This document shows positions 55,381-64,000 of a stretch of 64,000 nucleotides of DNA, piece after piece. The position numbers and the translations under genes are program-made. The stretch covers positions 639,059-703,058 of the forward strand of contig NMRB01000072.1 in NCBI GenBank assembly GCA_002633025.1. Reading direction: 5' to 3'. The notes under the pieces are model-generated. The model saw only the letters and a program-made list of their open reading frames with translations, was not told the DNA's origin and did not search any database. Within the stretch, counting starts at the first letter, position 1. The number at the start of each line of letters is the position of its first letter. This DNA is from Notospermus geniculatus (taxonomy: Eukaryota > Nemertea > Pilidiophora > Heteronemertea > Lineidae).

Positions 55381-58300
55381 GTAAGAGGTGTTGAATTACT
55401 GTCATGCACCTTGATTGGTGAACAGCCAGCACCGATTTGGACATGGGCAGCACATCCTCTCATAACAGGACCTTTAAGACATCTCCTCTGTCCCATTCTT
55501 TCTGCGGCAATAAGGATAAACGGTGTATGACCTGGATCTCACAACCTGGGCAGGATATAGCTCAACATACCTGCAGATTTTCTAACAAACTCGAGTCGAT
55601 CTGTTGCAGGAAGGGGTTTAGGCGAGCTTGAACAGCATGTGGTCATACATAAGGACAAAACTGACGACAGATGCCGCAGTAAGTACGCCCTTTGTAACGA
55701 ATAATTTTGCACAGAATATCACAACTAACAGTATACTTCTTTCCAATCTCCGTCGGCACTTGTACCGCATCGTCTCCAGAATGAACGTACACGTTCCTTT
55801 TTTGCATCTTTTCCCAGTGAACGGACTTGGAATGCGTGTGGTTGGTGGCAAGCCGCGGGTGGACGGTAAGCTCGGGGCATTCGTGACGGAAGTATCACCA
55901 GCCGGTCCGGCAGTCCTCCAAGGGAGCCTTGAAGTCGGTATGTACCGTGTTCCTTTGTGTCCAGGCCAGCTTTGTCTGTTCGCAAGCAGGTAATATGCCC
56001 TGTAGACTGCTAACTACAATTGCGGGGCGTACATGTACATTTCATCCCAGAAAAGATCTTTGCCGCTCGGCTGCAACTTTTTGATCGCAACCAGTTGTGG
56101 GAAGGGAACAGGAAAACTAAAGGTCAACTCTTTGGCATCCACACTTCTATCATTCACCTTCTCTTCCAGGGGATGAGATCATCAGTTGGAACGGAAAGTC
56201 ACTGGAAGATACAACATACGAAGAAGCTTTAAGTATTATTGACCAGCCAGGGGATTTTGTCCAGCTTTTAGTCCGCCATCCAGCGGAAGAGAAAAGGTAC
56301 TTGTTGACAACGTGGAGGGTGATTGGCACCGTCTCTCATTGGTCCATTGAATGTGGATCAACCAAACGCGATACGTCCTATCGGCCGAGTGTTTTGCACA
56401 TGACCATGGCTGTGCTGACTTTTGCATAACTTGTGAGCTTATGTCATTTCAGTGACGATACATCCCAGACCGACCCAAATGATGAAACTGAGAGCCTGCG
56501 ATCAGTGAACAGTGGAAGGAAGAGTGAGTTTACAAAGAACTAATTCTAAACGGATGGTACCTGGCCAAACAAATAGGTGCCGATAGTATGGCGGAATGGC
56601 TTTGATGCACCTTTTCCAGAACTTGCTTCATTAAAAGTAATAGACCAGGCTAGGAATAGTCATCATGCAGCCAAAGAGAAGGTCCACACCTAAGTTTATC
56701 TGTTGTATAATCAAGAGTCGCGTATCGTTAATGCTTTTGTAACAGTTTCAGAAACAATCAGTACGGATGAAAGCAGCAGTTTGTCTTCCGCCAGTCACTA
56801 CCAGATCCGTCCACGTTTGGCCAAGCAGAAGCGGGGAAGAAAACTCCCAGAAATACCTGTAAGTATTGTCAGACATGTCAGAAAGGGTATCTTAAGGGAT
56901 ATCGAATGGACTGCCACGAGAACCGATAACGAACGGACTGCCCGAAAGGCAATGCAGTGGCGAGACTGCCAACTGAGGCTGCTTATCACCAACACATTTT
57001 TATCAGATGACATCCTTGCTTTCCTCCAGTTTCAGGTTGATTCACCAACAACTGCCAAATCATGTTGGAACGCTGGGCGTATCTTAATGAAAGTGCAGTA
57101 CAATCATAACCTTGTGGTGAACCTGAAGAGGGTTGTTGGACTCAAACAGAGGAAGACCGAGGTTAAGGGAAAGGAGCTGCCAAATCCCTATGCTATGGTC
57201 TGCCTGCTACCGGATAGAATGTAAGTTGAATATTAACAGATATTTTGTCGTAGGATGAAGAAGAGAACGGTAAGCATGGTAAGGCAGATTTTGATGACCT
57301 CCTGGTTGAAACTTTCCAGGAGAACAAAAGGATCGAAGAGCTATGAAAGCAGAAATATGTCGGTTTAAGTAACTGTTGCTTTATCCCATTCCACTTCCAG
57401 GAAATATGAATCTCAAAGGACAACTCCCCAGTTTGCGGTGAACGAGGCAGAATGGCACGTTTCTTATACTTTCAGGAATTTGTCACAAAAAATGGTAAGG
57501 GGTACACCAAAAATTTACAGGGAATATTTGGTTATGGATCTGTGATGTTGGCTGAGGACTGTTTCCAGTCCATCTTCACCCAACAAGCGTTCCAATTACT
57601 TGTACCATCGCTTAATCCAAAAGGGTAGTAAAAGGACGAAGTGGCCCTACCCCTTCATGCCGCCACCACTGATATCTTGTATACGGTTCCTAATATCACA
57701 TGCCAGATCAGTTTCAGCAAACTATTCTGCATCAGCCATCATTTGTACTTTTAGCTGACCAATGGCACTATTGAAGTGACAGTCTGGGATGCTCTTTCCA
57801 TCGATGAAAGTGTATTTATTGGTGAAGTCTTACTGGATATTGCTGATATTGAGACTTGTGATAAAGCAGTGTGGTACGATTTGCAAGACCATGATGAAAA
57901 CAGCGGGCCTCTTGTAAAACCAGAGACTGTCCATCAGAACTCACCTGGAATACACAGGTAGGCAAGAAACAAAGCCACACGAACTTACTCATAGAGCAGG
58001 TAATACTTGTAGAATGCTGATGTGACCGGGAGTCACACCAAGACCGGTATGTCACTTATCACATTCTTTGCAGAAGAGTTGGTTCACTTAAAGAGCGAAA
58101 CTCTCTCCTTGTCGACGATGAAGAACGACCACGCTCAGCGTCATGCGGACAACAATGGAGACTGCAACAAATGGAGATGGCAGCAATGGGAAGTAAAAAT
58201 AGACGGCAACTCCACAGTGCATACTCAGGTAGGAACCATTTACTCACCTCAGTAGAGTCCAGGGACCTTCTTCACGAAGCCCCCGTAAACTATAGTCCAT

Positions 58301-60121
58301 TTGCAGGCAACCTATTGTTCAATATCAGCCTGACAAAAGATACGGGAGTTTCGTTGATTAGGTTCCTGACAGCCTTAATTGTGGTTATCGCGTCCGCTTC
58401 GCTCGCGGCAGGCAGGCCTCGGGTTCGAATCCAGCCCGGGCCATAATCATCCATGGCTCTTCACGGCCGTCCTATAGGACAGCAAGCCGTTGTGCCTTGT
58501 ATCTTGTACCATTGCTAGGGCAAGTGAAAGATCCCATCCAAAAAGATGAATAGCTTGAGATGGCCCGGTGTCCAATGAACTGCTGCACAATACTCTTCGC
58601 GAGTAACAATGTCTGCCAAGAGATGGCGTAAGGAGAGGATTCACGAGGTATCCTCTCATTCCTCATTCGTAACCCGGAGAATAAGCTCATTACATCGACG
58701 CTAATTGATCAAATAGATGTTTAATGGAAAGGTTTGGAATGGAATCCCTGGATGGAGATTACTAATTACACTAAGGGTACCTTATCAAGCCTGTGGTTGT
58801 AGGCTACCCTTGATACCAGAGTACGTCAAATTCAATTCTTCTCCAACCATTTGCTGAACACTTAAAGCTTTTTATAAACTATCGAGGTGAGATCTCTCTT
58901 ACCTCGGGAACAGCTGTTACTAGTCAAGCAGGTCACATTACGATGTGACATTATAGGCCTATGCACGATTCTGATTAAATTATTTCTCCACTGGAGATCA
59001 ATAATGGTCTTGATAAATACACCATAGACCATTTCAAATAACTGTAAATAATCTGCTGGAGTGGCCAGTGGATTTTTCTTGCGGCTGTAAGTGCTTGCAT
59101 GGAGACCAGTGCTTGGCCCGTATGTTCTTGCACAAGGCTACGACCGTTGTGGCAAGGACCTAAGTCCGTTTTATTGTTCAACGAGGATTTAGGATGGCTA
59201 CAGAGACCATTCGAATGCAAAGGTGCCTACAGGTCGACACTGCGTCCTGAAGCAACTCGACGGATCCATCGCAGATCGACATTTCAGCGATTGAGAGGAA
59301 CTCGGAGCAACTGTGGCAGTTATGCATCCGCCAGTTGCTCGGAGACGCAAGCGCGCTCAGGTCGACAAAATCGGCAACTGATCAGTCACTCCGACTTGCT
59401 TCCATCGCCGGAAAGCTAGTTGCCGCGAGTTGGGTCAGGACGCAATGACCTGTGGGCACCTAAACCTTACAAAATACATAGCAGACTATTGCAAATAGAT
59501 CTTGCATTCCGAGGACTACCATTCCATTTACACTTGATTGTAACATCTGAGCAGATTTTCGTCTCATGAAATGCTATGTTTAAACGATGAAATGATAGGA
59601 AAACGGGTAGATCTACTGATCTGTCCGTCATCAGTGAATCAAGTCCTTAAGCAGATGATAATACTTAAATGAATAGGCCTACGCAGCTCGGAATTCCTTC
59701 GTTTCCTGATTCCACCCAACTCGAAAAGGAAAAGACCGCATGAGATTGATAATCAGTCGAAAGAATGTACCGATTTCTGCAATTATAATCGTGAGGCAAT
59801 CAGAAATCGAACAGACTGTAGACGAACCAAGACATTACTGAGATGAGACGCAAAAAATCGAATTGGATATCCGCATGAATTCCGAACAGGCTATGTCAGA
59901 GACATCCTGCTGGTGGCCAAGCCGCGTGCTCTCTCGCATATGGTAGACACACACAATCATGGCTACTGCTTCAAAAATTCTCTCACGGTCTCCGAGAATT
60001 ATTCGACGGAGTCTTAACCTTACAGATGATGATGAAGAGGAACAACTTATTGATACAGAGGATGTAGTTAAACCCATTCCCGATACTCTGTCACCTGATT
60101 ATGATGGTGGTGATATTAAAG
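54132..60121 (+). CDS. RIMS: RIM (regulating synaptic membrane exocytosis) gene, central part, ten exons
   Basis: Ten exons (54132-55380, 55818-55937, 56170-56296, 56453-56523, 56752-56858, 57036-57220, 57401-57494, 57755-57957, 58074-58228, 60026-60121) join without a phase conflict, each with AG/GT borders. In order they encode a long Ser/Arg-rich region, a PDZ domain, an acidic/Ser linker with GRKLPEIP, a C2A domain, a Ser/Arg linker and the stretch ending GDIK that in RIM proteins opens C2B (GDIQ). RIMs are presynaptic active-zone scaffolds that bind Rab3/Munc13 through an N-terminal zinc finger, calcium channels and ELKS through PDZ, and liprins through C2. The N-terminal zinc-finger exons and C2B are not in the window. 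The arylsulfatase pair just upstream may be nested in an intron of this gene. The family assignment is firm; which RIM paralogue it is cannot be said. Confidence 0.92.
55818..55937 (+). CDS. RIMS: RIM exon: first half of PDZ domain
   Basis: Acceptor TTTTTTGCATCTTTTCCCAG, donor GTATGT, phases 1 to 1. It encodes NGLGMRVVGGKPRVDGKL and GAFVTEVSPAGPAVLQG: the carboxylate-binding GLGM loop, strand B and the helix A region of a RIM-type PDZ. Confidence 0.93.
56170..56296 (+). CDS. RIMS: RIM exon: second half of PDZ domain
   Basis: Acceptor CTTCTCTTCCAG, phases 1 to 2, donor GTACTT. It encodes GDEIISWNGKSLEDTTYEEA then LSIIDQPGDFVQLLVRHP, the canonical GDxIxxxNG turn and the C-terminal helix and strand of the PDZ. 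It matches RIM's GDEVLEWNG..TFEEV pattern. Confidence 0.94.
56453..56523 (+). CDS. RIMS: RIM exon: acidic linker
   Basis: Acceptor TGTCATTTCAG, donor GTGAGT, phases 2 to 1. It encodes SDDTSQTDPNDETESLRS then VNSGRK, a short disordered linker after the PDZ. Confidence 0.82.
56752..56858 (+). CDS. RIMS: RIM exon: linker with GRKLPEIP motif
   Basis: Acceptor GTAACAGTTTCAG, donor GTAAGT, phases 1 to 0. It encodes a Ser-rich stretch, then QIRPRLAKQKRGRKLPEIP. RIM proteins carry a similar RQLPQ(L/V)P segment between PDZ and C2A; the match is short. Confidence 0.85.
57036..57220 (+). CDS. RIMS: RIM exon: start of C2A domain
   Basis: Two acceptors six bases apart (CTCCAG before 57030, TTTCAG before 57036) are both in phase 0, so an FQ dipeptide may be included or skipped. 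The donor GTAAGT ends in phase 2. It encodes GRILMKVQYNHNLVVNLKRV then LPNPYAMVCLLPDRM. The NPY in place of the DPY of calcium-binding C2 domains fits RIM C2A, which does not bind calcium. Confidence 0.92.
57401..57494 (+). CDS. RIMS: RIM exon: middle of C2A domain
   Basis: Acceptor CCATTCCACTTCCAG, donor GTAAGG, phases 2 to 0. It encodes KYESQRTTPQFAVNEAEW then HVSYTFRNLSQKM, occupying the position of RIM's RRTKTVKKTLEPKWNQTFIY segment but diverged, so this part is unusual for the family. Confidence 0.85.
57755..57957 (+). CDS. RIMS: RIM exon: end of C2A domain
   Basis: Acceptor TTTGTACTTTTAG, donor GTAGGC, phases 0 to 2. It encodes NGTIEVTVWDALSIDESVF then IGEVLLDIADIETCDKAVWY: the WD strand, FIGEVLLDI strand and WYDL end that match RIM's LEITLWD, FLGEILIEL and WYKL. 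Confidence 0.94.
58074..58228 (+). CDS. RIMS: RIM exon: Ser/Arg linker after C2A
   Basis: Acceptor TTCTTTGCAG, donor GTAGGA, phases 2 to 1. It encodes RVGSLKERNSLLVDDEERP then RSASCGQQWRLQQMEM, with several R-x-x-S sites. Short introns flank it on the left; a 1.8-kb intron containing a SINE follows. Confidence 0.85.
58378..58600 (+). repeat. tRNA-derived SINE, family 1, inside RIM intron
   Basis: A-box-like TGGTTATCGCGTCCGC, B-box GGGTTCGAATCC, and a tail with GGACAGCAAGCC shared with 52983-53160. The right end is uncertain. Confidence 0.68.
58601..59958. other. RIM intron, nothing firm
   Basis: An open, Ser/Arg-rich stretch at about 59220-59419 (RRIHRRSTFQRLRGTRS) resembles RIM linker composition, but only a weak acceptor would place it in frame and it meets a stop with no donor. 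I leave it out of the gene model. Confidence 0.4.
60026..60121 (+). CDS. RIMS: RIM exon: acidic stretch leading to C2B
   Basis: Acceptor GGAGTCTTAACCTTACAG before 60026 gives phase 1, exactly what exon 58074-58228 requires; donor GTAGGC. It encodes DDDEEEQLIDTEDVVKPIPD then TLSPDYDGGDIK. GDI(K/Q) marks the start of C2B in RIM. The same frame is also open upstream to an ATG at 59959, so an alternative first exon is possible. Confidence 0.75.
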
Positions 60122-60606
60122 GTAGGCTCTGTTCACCTGTGTGGGAATAGTGGTTTTGATTCCAGCTTGATTTCGTCTGCTTGGTGTGGTGTTTTAATTA
60201 TGGTCACTTGGTTTTTGGTTTTGCTTTTTAGAATTAAATACCATCACAATTTTCAGCATTATGTAGCAATTTCTTTTTCATAGAAACGAGTGGTAATTAT
60301 CTCCTTACTTTATTTAGTAGGTCCCTACTCTGATTTTTTAATCGGGCACCACATCACGTACCATGTTTAAAAGGCAAAACCCTTTTAAAAGCAACGTGCT
60401 ATGATTTGATGTCGTTTAACAGTGATGACAGCAACCCGTTTCCCCCGCAGCTGTCTTTCATGTCTTTTGTGTTTTGGGACGAGGCCAGGAAGCTTTTACA
60501 AATCCTTTATTGGTATAATAAAATGCACAGAAAGTCCTGGGTATTTCTCCTTATATCTTGATACGTTTAGGCCTAGACTGTAGGCGAGGGACCCAGGAGA
60601 AACCTG
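60122..60606. other. RIM intron
   Basis: No further exon of RIM is visible; C2B is expected beyond. Confidence 0.5.
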
Positions 60607-60763
60607 GGCCCGGTTGCACAAAAGCATACTAGGCGTAGTATCATTCTATCTCCTAGTTGGCTTCTACTTGGTATACAAACGCATACGAAGTTAGAAGCCA
60701 ACTAGGACTCCTAGCAGGAGAAGAATGATACTACGCCTACTATGCTTTTGTGCAATCCGGGCC
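60607..60763. mobile_element. Foldback MITE (GGCCCGGTTGCACAAAAGC termini)
   Basis: Left GGCCCGGTTGCACAAAAGCA and right TGCTTTTGTGCAATCCGGGCC are inverted. The arms continue through TACTAGGCGTAGTATCATTCT and AGTTGGCTTCTA/TAGAAGCCAACT to near the centre, with a loop of about 15 bases. There is no coding content. Confidence 0.85.
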
Positions 60764-61871
60764 TGGCATGCCTGGTCTATAATAGTATTTTTCGGCGGAG
60801 GACATTTTCTGGTTGGTTAGCTTTTTCCACCTAATGGAGCTAATCAAACTTACACACGTCTGCTGACGAGGGCACATGAAATATGTGACTGTGGCATGTA
60901 TTACAGCACAGACATCCTTAATTTGATTTACAACCGATGGTAATCAATACCTACTGTGTGGAGGCATCAAAATCCCTTCACACCAATTCCTTGGTAACAT
61001 TCTACATTATTAGGGCACTTGCAGATTGGATCGATACAGAACACACTGGCTAGAGGCTTTTCTAAAGGTATCACATTCAATATGGTATAGATATTCATAC
61101 AAGCCCGGGGTGATTAAAATGTCGATCGTTTTAAGTCTACTAGAATACAAATCTCGATCATTTACTATCGCATCATTGCAACATATTGCGTAAATGGAGA
61201 CTCTGTCCCAGCTGGAACCAAAGGCCATTGATTTCCATCTCGTTCATGGCGTTGTCGTTCATAATGCGGTGCAGACATGGAAAAGTCATTTTATGAATTA
61301 AAAACGCTTTTCTCCCACTTTCAAAAACGGCTAATCTATAATAGACTAATAATAACTCAGGCTGTTAGCACACATATGAGATTAACACGAAGCGAGGTAT
61401 ATCATTTTCAATTCATAGAAGCGTCTTGTTTATGACGAAATCTGCGCATTCATGGATAGATGCTTAAATATTTTATTGGATTTACAAATTTAGCTGATGT
61501 TTTGAGCAGAAGCGGTATTTCATTATTACTTACTCCTCTCCTTTTAATAATTGAAATAGTTTGCGATTCCATACTGGATTTGAAGTTCAATTGCCAAAAG
61601 CAAAAAAGCTTAAAAATTCCCTAGATTTGTTTGTAAAAGTGGGTGTACATGGAAACATACTCGGAAAATGATACGGAGTATTGTTTTCATGTGTCTATCA
61701 TGTTTTGTAGCCAGAGGCCGTCCAGTTAGAAATGATTTGCAATCTGATAGAAATTCATCGACGGATATAAAATAAGGAAAGGCTGAGAACAGTGTGTTCA
61801 AAATAACATTTGAAATAAGGAATCATACTTCTCACTGTGAATCACGTTCTGGCTTACCATCGGTGCGGCCA
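60764..61871. other. Non-coding stretch, nothing recognised
   Basis: No exon or repeat that I can support. Confidence 0.45.
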
Positions 61872-61879
61872 TCGACACT

Positions 61880-62255
61880 TAAACTCCCTACGCAGTTGTG
61901 TACCGCGCCCCCTTCGGTTTACTCGCTCTCCACAACTGCTTAACTTCGTAAAATTCGCCGTGTTTGGTCAACAGATGGCGCTGAGAGAGTCGACCAATGA
62001 GAGCACCGAACAACCGGTAACCAAGCTGGCCTGAGACACTTTTTCATTGGCCGAGCGATTCGTAGCCATGGTAGCACAAGAACATCCGTTGCCAACGGGC
62101 CAAACAGTTCTGAAAGCAGTGTGCTGATAGGCTGTAAAACTCGCGCCAGGCCCAGACGCCATCTGTTGACCAACCGCGGCGACTTCCACGAAGTAAAGCA
62201 GTTGTGGAGAGCGGGTAAACTGAAGGGGGCGCGGTACACAACTGCGTAGGGTTTA
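61880..62255. mobile_element. hAT-like MITE with 8-bp target duplication
   Basis: 376-bp element whose first ~60 bases (TAAACTCCCTACGCAGTTGTG onward to CCACAACTGCTT) are the imperfect complement of its last ~60 (AAGCAGTTGTGG to ACTGCGTAGGGTTTA). TCGACACT lies directly outside both ends (61872-61879 and 62256-62263), an 8-bp target duplication as hAT elements make. The inner words CAACAGATGGCG/CGCCATCTGTTG also pair. No transposase is encoded. Confidence 0.85.
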
Positions 62256-62263
62256 TCGACACT

Positions 62264-64000
62264 AGGCTCCGACCTCAAAAGTCGGCGAGACTTGCGTCTA
62301 GCGCGCAAAATCCTAACAGATTTTGACTGTGCGAGAAAATTTATTGAATGATTTGACAACATCACAGCAAACACACAAACATGTCACAAGTTTGATTTGA
62401 GGACAGTCACGACCATACACTTGACTCAACCAACACGACCCAACTCGTATCCATGATCATGTGTCCTTTCATCACCATCCCTCCGGTCATGTCCTCCAAG
62501 ATAAGCATGACCAGTCTGATCGCCGCTGACTGAGTAGGCGATGTATCAACAGAGATTTTAGCATGTTTGGTGTATAATCATCTGATGGATGTGTCAAATT
62601 AGGACCCGCGATGATAGCTCTTAGCGAATGATGAGCAGAGTATGCGAGGTTCATCATAGAATGGAAGTCAAGAGACATTGCAAGACATCCTATAATTGAT
62701 ATCGGGGTGAGGGATATGAGAAAAATGGTCCATCAGCACGTAATTGGAAAAATTCTTAATTAAGGACTTCAAGTAATGTACAAGATGTACTTGTGTTTGG
62801 TATGCACTTACCAAAACAAAATACAGGGCCTCCATACATCCTGTACCCCTCATTTACAATCATCGTCCACACGGCAAGCGCGTTACCTGGGTAACTGCGT
62901 CTTGCCCATGCCCGGTGCCCATGTCTGTGAAGACATCGACGAATGGTTACAGAATGGTTAATCCAAACCTGTCGTGGATACATCGATCATTTAGTTTGAA
63001 TAGCCTACAAATACTGTAATCAAAGGAGTCAACTGACATCAATGGATCAATTAATCCTCGCCGACAGCTTTGAGAAGGAGCAAAAATCCCATCGATAAAA
63101 GTCAGGTTCAAGTGTAGGCTATAGCACCGATCATGACTGCTTCAGTAGCCACAGACTGATACATCAAAACACACGATTTCCCAGTCAAGAACATCGTTTA
63201 AGATGTTGCCATGGAGCTGAAGCGGATTCCATGTTCCACTTCACCCATTCGGGAAATGGGAATGTTTTTTCGTACAATCCGTGTAGAGAGCATGATCACT
63301 GCCAGATATATTAAACCATAAAAGGTTCTTGACAAATACAAATATCATTATGGCGTGAGTATGCTTGTGAAGGCAAAATATCTTGAGTAGTGTAGGCCTA
63401 CCCGCGTTGAGACAGAATCTCCGTCCATGGAATCTAAGCCCCCGGGTTTCTTGTTGGAAGAGGGATTACTGATTAGGATATATGGCTATCGAAACCATGA
63501 TGATTCGAATACCGTGTAGGCCTAACCTTACAATAGCAGACTATAGCAATCGGATTTTTATTCCTCGAATTACTATTCCTTTCACATCGGTATAACCATG
63601 ACAACCGACAGATTTAGGAAAAAAGATGTTAAAGGAGTCAATCACAGGTCGAAAGATTGCTATAAATGTAGTATGCTTAATTGTACGTTTGTTGAGAAAT
63701 TTATGACCATATACACTTGGAGGGCAACCAAACGACAATCAAATCACGAGCCCCGCCACATGAAAACATCCCTCCTATTGAAACCCTATTATCTGTAATA
63801 TTCTTGGTCATGTCGCTTTCAGTATAGCTATAGGCGATAGCGGTGCGGAAATAGTGGTAATTCATCCTACTTTATCGCTGCTCCCGGTGGTTTGCCGGTA
63901 ATAACGCTCATTTACCATTGGCAAGTGTCTCATCATTCCAGAGCAAGCACGGCTGGAAGATTCCCCGCGATTATCGTGCCCTACGCATTGCGTACATCTT
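62264..64000. other. Non-coding stretch to the right edge
   Basis: No supported gene, repeat or RNA. Several short open frames on both strands lack domains and splice framing. Confidence 0.45.

Noticed and set aside
59099-59419. Ser/Arg-rich open frame in a RIM intron as an extra exon
   Set aside because: The strong acceptor gives an early stop in the required phase; only a weak acceptor would fit, and the frame ends in a stop without a donor.
1-64000. CRISPR array, prokaryotic operon or phage features
   Set aside because: Introns, SINEs and animal gene families show this is a eukaryotic genome. The regular repeats are head-to-tail minisatellites without spacers.

Overview
This is a eukaryotic, intron-bearing, AT-rich genomic scaffold. 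It is most likely from a marine invertebrate. The evidence is canonical GT-AG introns inside a neuronal active-zone gene, secreted EGF-domain exons, animal arylsulfatases, many tRNA-derived SINEs, and the GGCCTA-type word AGGCCTA scattered more than a dozen times. Echinoderm or hemichordate-like genomes are my first guess, but the phylum is an inference, not something the sequence proves. There is one assembly gap (44421-45131) and three single ambiguous bases (4811, 18885, 54086).

Layout. From about 4.3 to 41.4 kb the minus strand carries exons of one apparent secreted multidomain protein: a signal-peptide exon (41.4 kb), an EGF exon (24.4 kb) and a linker-plus-EGF exon (4.3-4.8 kb). All three share phase-1 boundaries, and the last resembles the linker/EGF segment of pikachurin (EGFLAM). 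Its very long introns hold most of the repeats: foldback/MITE hairpins, SINEs, minisatellites, a 54-bp satellite, a 770-bp tandem duplication, and two copies of an 89-bp element with a hammerhead-ribozyme-like core. Between 42.9 and 44.3 kb are several weak first-exon candidates around YY1-like AAGATGGC motifs, next to the gap.

From 48.5 to 52.1 kb lie two intronless arylsulfatase-B-like genes, divergently transcribed from a 395-bp shared spacer. The minus-strand copy is intact with every expected catalytic residue. The plus-strand copy is intact except for a 4-base tandem duplication (AACG) that shifts the frame after residue 319. From 54.1 to 60.1 kb on the plus strand are ten phase-consistent exons of a RIM (regulating synaptic membrane exocytosis) gene: Ser/Arg-rich region, PDZ domain, linker with a LPEIP motif, C2A domain, and the approach to C2B. 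The RIM zinc-finger exons upstream and C2B downstream are not in view, so the arylsulfatase pair may be nested in a RIM intron. The remainder (60.1-64 kb) is intron or intergenic, with a hAT-like MITE that keeps a clean 8-bp target duplication.

Most of the window, roughly 85-90 percent, shows no recognisable gene. Coordinates of exons come from reading splice signals by eye and should be treated as models.
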